64,000 nt of DNA. Source: an uncultured Bacteroidales bacterium (GTDB lineage: Bacteria; Bacteroidota; Bacteroidia; Bacteroidales; Bacteroidaceae). The notes under the pieces are model-generated. The model was not told the origin of the DNA. It saw nothing but the letters and a program-made list of their open reading frames with translations, and did no database searches. Location: NCBI GenBank assembly GCA_902774005.1, contig CACYGK010000001.1:16366-80365 (forward strand), given 5' to 3'. Numbering within the stretch: position 1 is the first letter of the stretch; every line of letters begins with the position of its first letter. Shown here piece by piece: positions 17,852 through 27,558 of the stretch. The position numbers and the translations under genes are program-made.

Positions 17852-18701
17852 TCTCCAGTCCATAAGTATACCCGTAAACCTTCTGCCCCGTCCTTGCGAC
17901 GCGCACAAGGGTTCAATGGGACACGCCTTGCTCATCTCGGGACAACGAGGAATGGCTGGAGCTGCAATACTGGCATCACGTGCATGTCTGCGTAGTGGAG
18001 TAGGGAAGTTGACTGTTGCCACCCCTTCCTACAACATACCGATACTTCAGGTATCCGTACCCGAAGCCATTATATCCCCATCGGGTGACAATGAAATAAC
18101 TCAAATAATCCAGACAACACAGTTTCAGGCTGTTGCAATCGGTCCTGGACTTGGTACCGCCCCCGAAACTGCTGCAGCCGTACTTGCACAAATAAAAGAG
18201 TGTCATACTCCTATTGTCGTTGATGCCGATGCCATCAATATTCTGGCGCAGTATCCTGATGCACTCCCTTTGTTGCCTGCCGACAGCATACTCACTCCAC
18301 ATATCGGAGAACTAACCCGGCTTATAGGTAATACTTCATCTGCCGACGAACGTCTGCGACTCACACTCGAACTATCTCAGAGATTACACATATATATAAT
18401 TATAAAGGGAGCTGACAGCACCATCTGTTGTCCTGATGGTACAACACGTGTTAATCATACCGGCAATCCAGGCATGGCTACGGCTGGTAGTGGCGATGTA
18501 CTCACCGGTATCTTGCTCGGACTGCTTACTCGTGGCTATTCTCCTCTTGAAGCAGCACAATTAGGTGTCTATCTCCATGGACTTGCAGGTGATATTGCAG
18601 CTCAACATCTCGGAATGGAGAGCCTTATCGCTTCCGATATCGTCGACCACCTGCCGGCGGCATTTCTGAATATTCAAAACAATAAAACAGATATACAATG
18701 A
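17844..18701 (+). CDS. nnrD: ADP-dependent NAD(P)H-hydrate dehydratase (stand-alone)
   Basis: 285 residues from the ATG at 17844, which overlaps the permease stop by 8 bp; the ATG at 17814 would give an unnatural extension. It is a ribokinase-like fold with GPGLGTAPE, the substrate region LTPHIGELTRLIG and the catalytic NPGMATAGSGDVLTGI. It repairs hydrated NAD(P)H. Many Bacteroidota fuse this domain to the NnrE epimerase; here only the dehydratase half is present and no epimerase is next to it. Confidence 0.93.
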   Translation: MNNLQSISIPVNLLPRPCDAHKGSMGHALLISGQRGMAGAAILASRACLRSGVGKLTVATPSYNIPILQVSVPEAIISPSGDNEITQIIQTTQFQAVAIGPGLGTAPETAAAVLAQIKECHTPIVVDADAINILAQYPDALPLLPADSILTPHIGELTRLIGNTSSADERLRLTLELSQRLHIYIIIKGADSTICCPDGTTRVNHTGNPGMATAGSGDVLTGILLGLLTRGYSPLEAAQLGVYLHGLAGDIAAQHLGMESLIASDIVDHLPAAFLNIQNNKTDIQ

Positions 18702-19753
18702 AAAAATCAATCTTCACCCTTTTGTTACTTTCAATGGTCAGTGGTCAATGGTCAGTGGTCAACGCTCAGGTCAGCGAATTCCGTCCGGGGATAGTTGCTG
18801 ACGGTGTAAACTATGCACTTCCTCGCACAGGTGTTCGTGCCGATGTTACGGTTCGTAAAATAACCTATACTCCTGGTGAATTTGCCCGATATGCAGAGCG
18901 CTATCTACACATGAAGGATGTAAATCCCGAAGCACAGACTTACTATGAAATTGACCGAATCAACATATACCAGTACGGCGAACCAGACACTCTCAAGTAT
19001 TATACAGTGAAACTCAAGGACAAGACTGTTGCACCACTCGTTCAACTTACCGATGCAGGACTAATGGTAGCAATCAACACAAATGTTCCTCTCAACACTC
19101 CTGAAGTACCGAAACCTACATCTACACACAACCAGTTGAACGGACACCAGTACTTTACATCTGAGATACTTGCTGCAGCATCCTCGTCAAAGATGGCAGA
19201 ACTTGTTGCACAAGAAATAATGGACATACGTGAAAGCAAGAATTCGATTCGTCGCGGACAAGTTGAGTCAATGCCTAAGGACGGAGCATCAATGCGAATC
19301 GTACTTGGCGAATTAGACCAACAGGAGGCAGCCCTGCTTCAGCTCTTTACAGGATGGCGCGACACAACGACCACTACCGAGTCATACAGCATAATGCCCG
19401 ATGGTGACATCCAGAAAGCAGTCTTCTTCCGATTCTCTACCAAACTCGGACTTCTCGATGACGATGATGTTGCAGGCATGCCATATTACATCAGTATTCG
19501 CGATCAGCATACCGTTCCACTGCCAACCGAAGCGGAACTGAAGAAACGTAAAATCAATGGTGTCGTTTATAATATGGCTAGTGTGGCAGATGTTAAGATA
19601 TTCTCAGCCGAGGCTACCATCTACGACAAAGATCTACCCTTCCCACAATTCGGTACCATCGACGTACTTGCGCCAACACTCTTTGGCAAGGACGCTACTA
19701 CATCGGTTATCTTCAATCATGCCACAGGAACCATCCAACAGATTAACAAGTAA
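18698..19753 (+). CDS. DUF4831 family secreted protein
   Basis: 351 residues. The signal peptide (MKKSIFTLLLLSMVSGQWSV, then VNAQ) is partly built from a 7-bp repeat. The rest matches the Bacteroidota DUF4831 family: an N-terminal domain ending near residue 150, then a region with the family-like string ESYSIMPDGDIQ. Function unknown, probably periplasmic. It overlaps the nnrD stop (ATGA). Confidence 0.85.
   Translation: MKKSIFTLLLLSMVSGQWSVVNAQVSEFRPGIVADGVNYALPRTGVRADVTVRKITYTPGEFARYAERYLHMKDVNPEAQTYYEIDRINIYQYGEPDTLKYYTVKLKDKTVAPLVQLTDAGLMVAINTNVPLNTPEVPKPTSTHNQLNGHQYFTSEILAAASSSKMAELVAQEIMDIRESKNSIRRGQVESMPKDGASMRIVLGELDQQEAALLQLFTGWRDTTTTTESYSIMPDGDIQKAVFFRFSTKLGLLDDDDVAGMPYYISIRDQHTVPLPTEAELKKRKINGVVYNMASVADVKIFSAEATIYDKDLPFPQFGTIDVLAPTLFGKDATTSVIFNHATGTIQQINK
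18732..18759 (+). repeat. Heptamer tract (CARTGGT)4 in a signal-peptide coding region
   Basis: Four copies alternating CAATGGT and CAGTGGT, followed by CAACGCT. It encodes SMVSGQWSVVN, just before the probable cleavage site at NAQ. The same heptamer is present at 5469 and 48316. Confidence 0.9.
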
Positions 19754-19759
19754 ACCATT

Positions 19760-20863
19760 ATGAATTATTCATTAAAAAATAACCAGATAGGAACCTTATG
19801 CCGTTACTCCGTGTTATGTCCTGAGGGGGGCATGGCAGAAGTACATGTGATGATCGAAGTTGAGGGTAGGGAAGAAACATTTTCTGAGCAATACAGCCGA
19901 CTGCAAGATGCGGTATTCGAATTGGAATCTCAGTCTGTGATGAAAGGTATGCAACTTGTGATGCGCCGTTTCTTTCTTTCCGATGCAATCAACCAGACGG
20001 CAATAGTTGACGACCACCGTCCCTGCACTACATCTTATATAGGTCAGTCACCACTTGACGGTAGTAAGATTGCAGCATGGTACTATTATGTGGGACCTCA
20101 GGCTGAAGTTAAATATATGGTAGGTTCCACCATCGTAAGTTATCGAGACCGTCGATACGTGTGGACTCGTGGTCAGCTTTGGTCTTCTGAAACATCCTAC
20201 GAACAGTCTCGCAACCTTATCTCCGACTATGAGACCCTCTTGACTACCTTTGGTGCTACAATGGAGCGAAACTGTATTCGTACATGGTTTTTCGTAAAAG
20301 ATGTTGATACCCAGTATCGTGGACTCGTTCGTGCTCGCCGTGAGTTGTTCGAACAGATGGGAATGAACCCTCAGACTCATTACATTGCTTCCACTGGCAT
20401 AGGTGGTTGTCCTGCAGAACCTTCATCTCTCGTCCAAATGGATTGCTACGCGATAATTCCCAAACCGCAGATGCGTTACCTCTATGCTCCGACCCACCTA
20501 AACCGTACCTACGAATATGGAGTTACATTCGAGCGTGGTGTAGCTCTAGATCTCGACGACCATCGCGTATGTTACATATCAGGTACTGCTTCCATTGACA
20601 ATAAGGGACAGGTTGTCCACGTTGGTGATGTAAGGGCACAGACCCACCGCATGTGGGAAAACGTTGAAGCTCTCCTTAATGAAGGCAACATGACCTACGA
20701 TGATGTTATTCAGATGATAGTCTATCTTCGCGATCCTGCCGATTATGCTTTGGTAAAGCGTCTATATGACGAACGCTTCCCCGACACACCCCGAGTTATC
20801 ACCCTCGCTCCGGTTTGTCGTCCCACTTGGCTGATCGAGATGGAAGTAATAGCAGAAAAATAG
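19760..20863 (+). CDS. Chorismatase-like protein with RidA-type C-terminal domain
   Basis: 367 residues, no signal peptide. The C-terminal 120 residues are RidA-like (CYISGTASIDNKGQVVHVGD...RLYDERFPDTPRVITLAPVCRPTWLIEMEV). The whole length and the order of motifs resemble FkbO/Hyg5-type chorismatases, which cleave chorismate to dihydroxycyclohexadiene or hydroxybenzoate acids and share this two-lobed RidA-related fold. The chorismatase assignment is from remembered family similarity and the reaction is unproven here. A plain Rid-family imine deaminase is the alternative. It lies 6 bp after DUF4831. Confidence 0.65.
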   Translation: MNYSLKNNQIGTLCRYSVLCPEGGMAEVHVMIEVEGREETFSEQYSRLQDAVFELESQSVMKGMQLVMRRFFLSDAINQTAIVDDHRPCTTSYIGQSPLDGSKIAAWYYYVGPQAEVKYMVGSTIVSYRDRRYVWTRGQLWSSETSYEQSRNLISDYETLLTTFGATMERNCIRTWFFVKDVDTQYRGLVRARRELFEQMGMNPQTHYIASTGIGGCPAEPSSLVQMDCYAIIPKPQMRYLYAPTHLNRTYEYGVTFERGVALDLDDHRVCYISGTASIDNKGQVVHVGDVRAQTHRMWENVEALLNEGNMTYDDVIQMIVYLRDPADYALVKRLYDERFPDTPRVITLAPVCRPTWLIEMEVIAEK

Positions 20864-20872
20864 AAGATTTTT

Positions 20873-21082
20873 ATGGCCAGCGACGAAGAAATAAGATACG
20901 CCATAATGAATGGCATCTCCTTCTCAGGAGCAAAACGCGAAAAACGGGAAGACCCCAACAAGGTCAAGACTAAGGCACGCGGAAAGCAATACCACACCGG
21001 AGCCCATGGTTCGGGTGCTGCCAAGCATAAAGCCGAAATTCGTCAGAATGTAAAGAAACGTGCTTCCCAACGCAAAAAATAA
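20873..21082 (+). CDS. Small basic protein, unknown
   Basis: 69 residues, strongly basic in the second half (KTKARGKQYHTGAHGSG... ending QRKK), suggesting nucleic-acid or ribosome contact. It starts 9 bp after the chorismatase-like gene and ends 9 bp before the next, which supports a real gene in the operon. Not recognised. Confidence 0.6.
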   Translation: MASDEEIRYAIMNGISFSGAKREKREDPNKVKTKARGKQYHTGAHGSGAAKHKAEIRQNVKKRASQRKK

Positions 21083-21091
21083 TATAAATAG

Positions 21092-21937
21092 ATGTGTAAG
21101 CATTTTTATCATATACCGCTCGTTGCGGTCTTATCGGTTTTGATGCTATCGTGTGGCGGCAGAAAGCAGATAGTGGATGTCGATGATTTGTATCGGAGAG
21201 ATTCACTTGAGTCAGCACAGGATAGTCTTCAGTTGTTTGAAAATGAAGAAGAACCTCCGGTAGCTGTAGACGGACTGTTTGACGATTTTTTCTTCACGTT
21301 TGTGACGAATCAGGGATTTCAGATACAACGCATTCATTTTCCTCTGCCATGTACGGATGGAGAGACGGCTCGTACTGTAAGCAAAGAGGATTGGGACGAT
21401 TTCAACCGTTTTATCTATCAGGAACATTTCATGGTGGTGTTCGAAGATGATGACGATATTGAGGTGAAGAATGATACGTCGGTAAGCAGGGTTTCGGTAG
21501 AGTGGATTGACCTGAATGATGATTCTGCTAATGTATATACATTCCGGAAGGAAAAATCGATGTGGATGCTTTCTACGGTAAACAAAACAGATGTAAAAGA
21601 ATTGCCGAATGGTGAGTTTCTCGATTTTTTCTGCCGTTTCGTATGCGATTCGGTGTTTCAGGCTCATTCCATTGATAATCCGTTGAGAGTTATCACATCT
21701 GAGGATACGGAGGAGGAAAGCGTGTTGAAATCGAAACATGATGCTTCTGACTGGACATGGCTGAAACAGGATTATCCGTTGCCGAAAGGTGTGCTGATGA
21801 ATATCGATTACGGACAACCTTCGAGTGGTGTGAGATTGAAACAGGTGCTGTTGCAGAGTCTTAACGACAATATGTTCTTTAAGTTTAAGTTTCATAAGTA
21901 CCGACAGGACTGGAAACTTATAGAGATTGAAAACTAG
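21092..21937 (+). CDS. DUF4348 lipoprotein
   Basis: 281 residues with a lipoprotein signal (lipobox VLMLSC, then GGRKQ). An acidic spacer (about 40-55) precedes a domain with [23 protein letters not shown], typical of the Bacteroidota DUF4348 family. Function unknown. It is followed 5 bp later by murB. Confidence 0.85.
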   Translation: MCKHFYHIPLVAVLSVLMLSCGGRKQIVDVDDLYRRDSLESAQDSLQLFENEEEPPVAVDGLFDDFFFTFVTNQGFQIQRIHFPLPCTDGETARTVSKEDWDDFNRFIYQEHFMVVFEDDDDIEVKNDTSVSRVSVEWIDLNDDSANVYTFRKEKSMWMLSTVNKTDVKELPNGEFLDFFCRFVCDSVFQAHSIDNPLRVITSEDTEEESVLKSKHDASDWTWLKQDYPLPKGVLMNIDYGQPSSGVRLKQVLLQSLNDNMFFKFKFHKYRQDWKLIEIEN

Positions 21938-21942
21938 AAGTT

Positions 21943-22947
21943 ATGATACATAATGATTATTCGTTGCTGGGACATAATACATTTGGAATGGATGTGAAGG
22001 CGACGAAGTTTCTGGAATATAATTCGGTAGCAGAACTGCAGGAGATGATCCGACAGGGTATGATTACTGAGCCGTGTCTACATATTGGCTGCGGAAGCAA
22101 CATATTGTTTACGAAGGATTTCGACGGAACCATAGTACATAGTAGGATTACAGGTATAGAGATTGTAACCGAGAATGAAGATTTTGTTGATGTTGAAGTC
22201 GGAGGTGGTCTTGTCTGGGACGATTTTGTAAATATTACGGTGGAAAATGGATGGTACGGAGCGGAGAATCTCTCGTTGATACCAGGTGAAGTCGGAGCAT
22301 CGGCTGTACAGAATATTGGTGCATACGGTGTTGAGGTTAAAGATCTTATAACTGAAGTAGAAGGCGTTGATATGAAGAGTGGTGAAATAAGGTTATTCAG
22401 CAATGTTGATTGCGACTATGCATATCGTCATAGTATTTTCAAAACAGATCTGAAAGGACGTTATGCCATAACTCATGTAACCTACAGACTTTGTAAAGAG
22501 TTTGTTCCCCATCTTGATTACGGAAACATACGTGCAGCTTTGCCTGTGGATAACCCTGAACTTACGGCTGCAGATGTGCGTAAGGCTATAATTGATATCC
22601 GCAATGCCAAGCTACCCGACCCGAAGGTGACTGGCAATGCTGGTTCGTTCTTTATGAACCCGATAGTGAGTACGGAGAAGTTTGAAGAACTGCTGACACT
22701 CTACCCCTCAATGCCACATTACGAAGCAAAGGGTGGGGCGAAAATACCTGCAGGATGGCTCATAGAGCAATGCGGACTGAAAGGAATGGTTCAGGGTAAT
22801 GTCGGAGTACATAAAAATCAGGCCCTTGTACTTGTGAACAACGGAGGAGCAAAGCCGGAGGAGATTGTGGCATTATCGGAATATGTAAGAAGAAAAGTGA
22901 AGGAGAAGTTCGGAATAGACATTAAACCTGAAGTGAATTTCGTATGA
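21943..22947 (+). CDS. murB: UDP-N-acetylenolpyruvoylglucosamine reductase
   Basis: 334 residues. It has the FAD-binding [16 protein letters not shown], the family motif [29 protein letters not shown] with the catalytic serine, and the C-terminal LIEQCGLKG...[10 protein letters not shown]. It reduces UDP-GlcNAc-enolpyruvate to UDP-MurNAc in peptidoglycan synthesis. The length fits the type I enzyme. The stop overlaps the next gene (ATGA). Confidence 0.97.
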   Translation: MIHNDYSLLGHNTFGMDVKATKFLEYNSVAELQEMIRQGMITEPCLHIGCGSNILFTKDFDGTIVHSRITGIEIVTENEDFVDVEVGGGLVWDDFVNITVENGWYGAENLSLIPGEVGASAVQNIGAYGVEVKDLITEVEGVDMKSGEIRLFSNVDCDYAYRHSIFKTDLKGRYAITHVTYRLCKEFVPHLDYGNIRAALPVDNPELTAADVRKAIIDIRNAKLPDPKVTGNAGSFFMNPIVSTEKFEELLTLYPSMPHYEAKGGAKIPAGWLIEQCGLKGMVQGNVGVHKNQALVLVNNGGAKPEEIVALSEYVRRKVKEKFGIDIKPEVNFV

Positions 22948-23720
22948 ACGTAACGATACTCGGAACAGGAACGTCGTGTGGAGTTCCGCAGATTGGTTGC
23001 CAGTGCGAAGTGTGTACATCTGACGACCCTCATGACAAACGTCTGCGCTGTTCGGCTCTGGTTGAGACGAAAGGAAAACGCATTCTTATTGACTGTGGTC
23101 CGGATTTTCGTCAGCAGATGCTCAGCATCGATTTCAAACCATTGGATGCCATCTTCATAACTCATGAACATTACGACCATGTGGGAGGAATAGACGACCT
23201 GCGTCCTTACAGTGTTTTCGGTGAAGTGAATCTATATGCCGAACCGTACTGTGCTCAGCATCTGAAAGAGAGACTTCCATATTGTTTTATTCCGAAAGAT
23301 AAACGCTATCCGGGTGTTCCTGCTTTGAATATGTACGAAATTGTACCTCATGAACCCGTAATAGTGGGTGAGAATCCTGGCGTCGAAGTGATGCCGATAA
23401 GGGTTATACATGGCAGATTGCCGATATTGGGATTCCGCATCGGACGACTGGCATATATCACCGATATGAAGACTATACCCGAAGAGGAGTTCGAATATCT
23501 GAAGGACATAGACACATTGATAGTTAACGGATTGCGCCATTACTCTCATCCTACTCATCAAACTATAGAAGAGGCTGCTGCTTTCTCAGAGACTCTTGGA
23601 GTCAGAGAGACTTATCTGATACACATGAGTCACCATATCTTGCGTCACGAAGAAGAAGAAAAAAATATGCCACCACACGTACATATGGCGTATGATGGCA
23701 TGAAACTGACTGTAAAATAA
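22944..23720 (+). CDS. MBL-fold metallo-hydrolase, PhnP-like
   Basis: 258 residues. It begins [18 protein letters not shown] and has the metal motif [16 protein letters not shown], further histidines in [10 protein letters not shown], and HMSHH near the end. PhnP is a cyclic phosphodiesterase, but stand-alone relatives have other roles, so the substrate is open. Translationally coupled to murB. The stop is only 4 bp from the convergent kduI stop, leaving no room for a terminator between them. Confidence 0.9.
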   Translation: MNVTILGTGTSCGVPQIGCQCEVCTSDDPHDKRLRCSALVETKGKRILIDCGPDFRQQMLSIDFKPLDAIFITHEHYDHVGGIDDLRPYSVFGEVNLYAEPYCAQHLKERLPYCFIPKDKRYPGVPALNMYEIVPHEPVIVGENPGVEVMPIRVIHGRLPILGFRIGRLAYITDMKTIPEEEFEYLKDIDTLIVNGLRHYSHPTHQTIEEAAAFSETLGVRETYLIHMSHHILRHEEEEKNMPPHVHMAYDGMKLTVK

Positions 23721-23724
23721 ATGC

Positions 23725-24726
23725 TTATCTTATGTCGATGACAGGAATTTCGTCCTTGTCGTTGTAATAGAGGTTTTCACCTGCCATACCCCAGATGAAA
23801 GTATAATAGTAGGTACCTGCAGCTGCGTGCATAGACCACTCAGGCGACATGATAGCCTGTTCGTTGTGGAGCCATACATTACGGCTTTCCTGTGGCTGTC
23901 CCATCACGTGTGAAATAGTCTGTCCATCAGGCAGGTTGAAATAGTAGTATGCTTCGATACGGCGACCGTGAGTATGAGGTGGCATAGTGTTCCATACTGC
24001 ACCCGGATTGAGTTGTGTGAGTCCGAGCTGAAGTTGACATGGCCCTTCCTCGAGTACGTCGTTTACGATAAGCTTATAGACTGTACGGTTGTTAGCCTCT
24101 TCTACCGAACCTACAGGTCCCCATACAGCAGCTTTGAGCGAACCCTTACGGCCGTCGAGTGTAATCCATTGAGTCTTGTAGTGCTGATGAGCTGTTGCAC
24201 TGTTTAGATAGAACTTAGCAGGATTCTTTGCATCCTTCGAACGGAACTGAACAGACTTGTTTATGTCCTTGTCCTTTCCGATATGTCCACGACCGATGTA
24301 GAGAGCCTCCTTTGGTGAGAGAGCATATTCCTTACCGTCAACAATCACTACTCCGTCACCTGTTCCACAATTTACGACACCTAGTTCGCGGTTATACATG
24401 AAGTACTTCTCCTTGATGTTCTTATCCACGTCGAGACCCAGTTCCCAGAAATTTTCCAGTGTGAGGGTAGTAGCTACAGGCATTGCACCACCGAAGATAA
24501 AGCGGTCATAATGCGAGTAGGTGAGGAGGATAGAGTCTGGAGACATTACTTTTTCCATAACGAAACGCTCACGGAGCATCTTTGTGTCGTAATGCTTTAC
24601 ATCTTCCGGATGGCATGCGGTTTGGAACTTAACGTGCTGACGACCTACGAAGCGGTCTGCTTCCTGTGCATTTGCAGCAGAAAACGAGAGGGCTATCAGC
24701 CCTGCAATTGCAAGAAATTTCTTCAT
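23725..24726 (-). CDS. kduI: 5-dehydro-4-deoxy-D-glucuronate isomerase with a signal peptide
   Basis: 333 residues from the ATG at 24726, giving a clean Sec signal peptide ([20 protein letters not shown], then Q) before a complete KduI cupin protein. Zinc-site motif [13 protein letters not shown], family blocks [23 protein letters not shown] and [29 protein letters not shown]. coli KduI is cytosolic, 278 residues, with no signal. It converts 4-deoxy-L-threo-5-hexosulose uronate to DKII in the breakdown of unsaturated uronates from pectin or glycosaminoglycans. Co-transcribed with the EIIC-like transporter, 1 bp apart. Confidence 0.9.
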   Translation of the reverse strand: MKKFLAIAGLIALSFSAANAQEADRFVGRQHVKFQTACHPEDVKHYDTKMLRERFVMEKVMSPDSILLTYSHYDRFIFGGAMPVATTLTLENFWELGLDVDKNIKEKYFMYNRELGVVNCGTGDGVVIVDGKEYALSPKEALYIGRGHIGKDKDINKSVQFRSKDAKNPAKFYLNSATAHQHYKTQWITLDGRKGSLKAAVWGPVGSVEEANNRTVYKLIVNDVLEEGPCQLQLGLTQLNPGAVWNTMPPHTHGRRIEAYYYFNLPDGQTISHVMGQPQESRNVWLHNEQAIMSPEWSMHAAAGTYYYTFIWGMAGENLYYNDKDEIPVIDIR

Positions 24727-24727
24727 A

Positions 24728-26107
24728 TTATTTGTTGTTTTGGTTATTTGTTTTTTCATCTTTGATGATTCGGCTACGGTTCCACATCATCATACCCAGA
24801 GTGATAAGTGTGAGAATACCCATGCCGATCCATTGCAGATACTTCACACAAGCATAGATTATATAACCGAAGAGCGAAGATGCGAAGTCGAGTGCTCCAC
24901 CTTCGAATCCGTCTGGAATATGAGCTGCCGAAGCAGTTGGGTCTGCCTTATATACCTCACTTGCTGCCAGGGTGAATGCTGATGCCATATCTGTAACGAA
25001 GTAAAGTCCTACAATCAGGGCTACAAGTCCGATAATCAGACTCTTCACCACATTACCCTTTGTGTATGGCAGAATCAATGGGAAGAGGTAGAACATACCA
25101 GCCAGTGATGCCAGTGGTAAGAACTGATTTCCCGGAAGGAATACAGCCAGAGCAAGGATAACAGGAATGAGGATGACCGAACAGACGAGGGTAGTGGGAT
25201 GTCCGATGACGAGAGCTGGAGACATACCTATAAAAACCTTCATACCACCGAATCGTTTCTTTGCCACCTCCTGAGTCTTCTCAGCAATAGGCTTCAGACC
25301 GTCGATAAAGAGTGATGTAATACGTGGAATCAGTTCCATGACGGCACCCATTGTGACACCGAGGAAGAGTACTTTCTTGATGTCGAGTTGTGCTCCCCAA
25401 CCGATGAGCGCACCCACGATGACACCCAATACGAGTGGTTCACCGAGTACACCGAATTTTTTCTTAAGTCCCTCAGCATCGATGTCCAGACGTGAGAATC
25501 CGGGAATCTTGTCCAGTAACCAGTTGATGGCTACTGCAAATACCGTAAAACTCTGACAGAACGGCTGTGGAATACTGATACCCTGCAAGTCATAGTGTTT
25601 CTGAAATCGTTCTGCTGTGAGGTCAGCCATCACAAGTGTGACGATGTAACATACGATAGCTGCGAAGTAACCCCAAAGCAGACTACCGTCCATTACAAAG
25701 TAAGCAACGGCTCCGATAAAGGCGAAATGCCAGTAGTTCCACAGGTCGATATTGACCGTACGTGTGCACTTCGTGAAAAGCAGCAGAAGGTTGACACCCA
25801 GACAGATAGGAATGATAAGTGCTCCTACAGCCGTACCGTAAGCTACAGCTGCTGCAGCAGGCCATCCCATGTCGAACACTTTGAGCTGAAGGTCGTAGAG
25901 TTGCGAGATAGCCTTAAGAGGCATGTCGAAGTTAGTAGTCAGCAATGCGGTTACAATGCCCAAACCTACAAATCCCACACCTACGTAAAGTCCGCTTCTG
26001 AGGGCTTTGCCGAACTTCATGCCGATACACAGTCCGATGATGGTGAAGAGAATAGGCATCATTACTGATGCTCCGAGACTGATGATGTACGCGAATACTT
26101 GTTTCAT
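24728..26107 (-). CDS. Orphan PTS galactitol-type EIIC membrane transporter
   Basis: 459 residues with about ten to twelve membrane segments. It matches the galactitol/SgcC EIIC family ([64 protein letters not shown]). No EIIA, EIIB, HPr or EI gene is in the window, and Bacteroidota usually lack a complete PTS. It probably works as a secondary transporter. Its partner kduI suggests a uronate-derived substrate; this is inference. Confidence 0.82.
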   Translation of the reverse strand: MKQVFAYIISLGASVMMPILFTIIGLCIGMKFGKALRSGLYVGVGFVGLGIVTALLTTNFDMPLKAISQLYDLQLKVFDMGWPAAAAVAYGTAVGALIIPICLGVNLLLLFTKCTRTVNIDLWNYWHFAFIGAVAYFVMDGSLLWGYFAAIVCYIVTLVMADLTAERFQKHYDLQGISIPQPFCQSFTVFAVAINWLLDKIPGFSRLDIDAEGLKKKFGVLGEPLVLGVIVGALIGWGAQLDIKKVLFLGVTMGAVMELIPRITSLFIDGLKPIAEKTQEVAKKRFGGMKVFIGMSPALVIGHPTTLVCSVILIPVILALAVFLPGNQFLPLASLAGMFYLFPLILPYTKGNVVKSLIIGLVALIVGLYFVTDMASAFTLAASEVYKADPTASAAHIPDGFEGGALDFASSLFGYIIYACVKYLQWIGMGILTLITLGMMMWNRSRIIKDEKTNNQNNK

Positions 26108-26185
26108 ATGGTTTTATGTATTTTAGAGTTTAAAAGTTCAATGGTTTGTACATGGTAAAATGTAAAATTCTTCACATATTGGTTG

Positions 26186-26193
26186 CAAAAGTA
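26186..26193 (-). promoter_or_regulatory. -7 promoter element TACTTTTG of the EIIC-kduI operon
   Basis: A minus-strand TAnnTTTG match 78 bp upstream of the EIIC start at 26107. Confidence 0.6.
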
Positions 26194-26278
26194 AATATAT
26201 TAAATGGAAAAAGAATAATCAATACAGAAAAAAGGGAAAGTTTTTCATATTTTTCTTCTCTATTCTGATTAAAAGACG

Positions 26279-26286
26279 TAATTTTG
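26279..26286 (+). promoter_or_regulatory. -7 promoter element TAATTTTG
   Basis: A TAnnTTTG match 40 bp before the ATG at 26326; it faces away from the EIIC promoter. Confidence 0.65.
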
Positions 26287-26325
26287 CACGCTTAAAATGT
26301 GAATCAACAAAATTATTTCAATAAA

Positions 26326-27006
26326 ATGGCAAAGAAAACAACTCCTAAGAAAGAAGAAGCTATTGCACTCGACGTGCAGCTTACGAAGACCGAGGCCTTC
26401 ATTGAGAAGAACCTCAAGAAAATCCTTATTGCAATCGTTGCTGTGGTAGTTGTAGTTGTGGCTTATTTCGCTTATGACAACTACATGTCAAACAAAAATG
26501 CCGACGCACAGAAGGCAATTGCGGCAAGTCAGGACGCATTTGCACAGCAGCAGTATGAGAAGGCTCTTAACGGTGACGGCGCACTGAGCATCGGTTTCCT
26601 TCGTGTTATCGACGAGTACAGCGGCACAAAGACTGCAAACCTGGCAAAACTGTATGCAGCTATCTGTTATGCTAATATTGACAAGTACGATGAGGCAATC
26701 AGCATGTTCGAGGATTTTAGTCAGAAGGGCGACCAGATGATTTCTCCTGCTTCCCTGGCTGCACTTGGCAACTGTTACATTCAGAAAGATCAGACTGAAA
26801 AGGGAATCGAGCTCCTGCTCAAGGCTGCAAAAGAGGCTGACAACGATGCTCTCTCTCCAGTATTCATACTTCAGGCAGCAAGAGTATATGAGGCTGAAGG
26901 TCAGAATGATAAGGCTCTTGAACTCTATAAGGAGATTAAGGAGAAATATTACCTTAGCCCCATATCTCAGGACATAGATAAGTATATCGAAAAAGTTTCA
27001 AAATAA
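26326..27006 (+). CDS. Membrane-anchored tetratricopeptide-repeat protein
   Basis: 226 residues from the ATG at 26326; the in-frame GTG at 26299 lies too close to the promoter. A lysine-rich N-terminus, one membrane segment (about 39-58, ILIAIVAVVVVVVAYFAY), then three or four TPR-like repeats (AICYANIDKYDEAISMFEDF, ALGNCYIQKDQTEKGIELLL, ARVYEAEGQNDKALELYKEI). The architecture is like YfgM/DUF2659 envelope proteins, which assist Sec-exported proteins; the role here is not proven. First gene of an operon with ribH and tamB. Confidence 0.85.
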   Translation: MAKKTTPKKEEAIALDVQLTKTEAFIEKNLKKILIAIVAVVVVVVAYFAYDNYMSNKNADAQKAIAASQDAFAQQQYEKALNGDGALSIGFLRVIDEYSGTKTANLAKLYAAICYANIDKYDEAISMFEDFSQKGDQMISPASLAALGNCYIQKDQTEKGIELLLKAAKEADNDALSPVFILQAARVYEAEGQNDKALELYKEIKEKYYLSPISQDIDKYIEKVSK

Positions 27007-27018
27007 AATATTTTGATT

Positions 27019-27507
27019 ATGGCTACGAAATACCATAATCTCTCTGACTACGATGCCAACTCAGTTCCTTCGGGCGAGGGAATGAAGGTGGGCATCGTTG
27101 TCAGTGAATGGAACAGCGAAATAACGAGTGCACTCCTCAATGGTGCACTGAAGACGCTTACCGACAACGGCGTAAGTGAGGATGACATAAAGGTCATGAC
27201 TGTACCAGGCAGTTTCGAACTCATTTACGGTGCCCGGCAGATGACGAAGTTGTCACTCGATGCTATCATTGCCATCGGTTGTGTGATAAGAGGCGACACT
27301 CCTCACTTCGACTATATCTGTGAGGGTACAACCGCAGGGCTCTCCCGACTGAATGCTACTCAGGATATTCCGGTCATCTATGGGCTGATTACTACTAACG
27401 ACATGCAGCAGGCTAAGGACCGCTGCGGAGGCAAGTTGGGAAACAAAGGCGACGAATGCGCTGTGACAGCTATTAAGATGGCTGATTTCAGACGACGAAT
27501 AAAATAA
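27019..27507 (+). CDS. ribH: 6,7-dimethyl-8-ribityllumazine synthase
   Basis: 162 residues, normal length. The motifs are [26 protein letters not shown], and [15 protein letters not shown] with the catalytic histidine, followed by [14 protein letters not shown]. It condenses the ribityl pyrimidine with dihydroxybutanone phosphate in riboflavin synthesis. The ATG at 27019 fits homologues better than a non-ATG start 6 bp earlier. The other rib genes are elsewhere. Confidence 0.96.
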   Translation: MATKYHNLSDYDANSVPSGEGMKVGIVVSEWNSEITSALLNGALKTLTDNGVSEDDIKVMTVPGSFELIYGARQMTKLSLDAIIAIGCVIRGDTPHFDYICEGTTAGLSRLNATQDIPVIYGLITTNDMQQAKDRCGGKLGNKGDECAVTAIKMADFRRRIK

Positions 27508-27558
27508 TACCTCCATACACCTATCAGGCGTTTTGAAAGAATATTACGAGGGGTTATA

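Noticed and set aside
24727-24759. Longer KduI start at 24759
   Set aside because: It would overlap the EIIC gene by 32 bp and put an extra 11 residues before a well-formed signal peptide.
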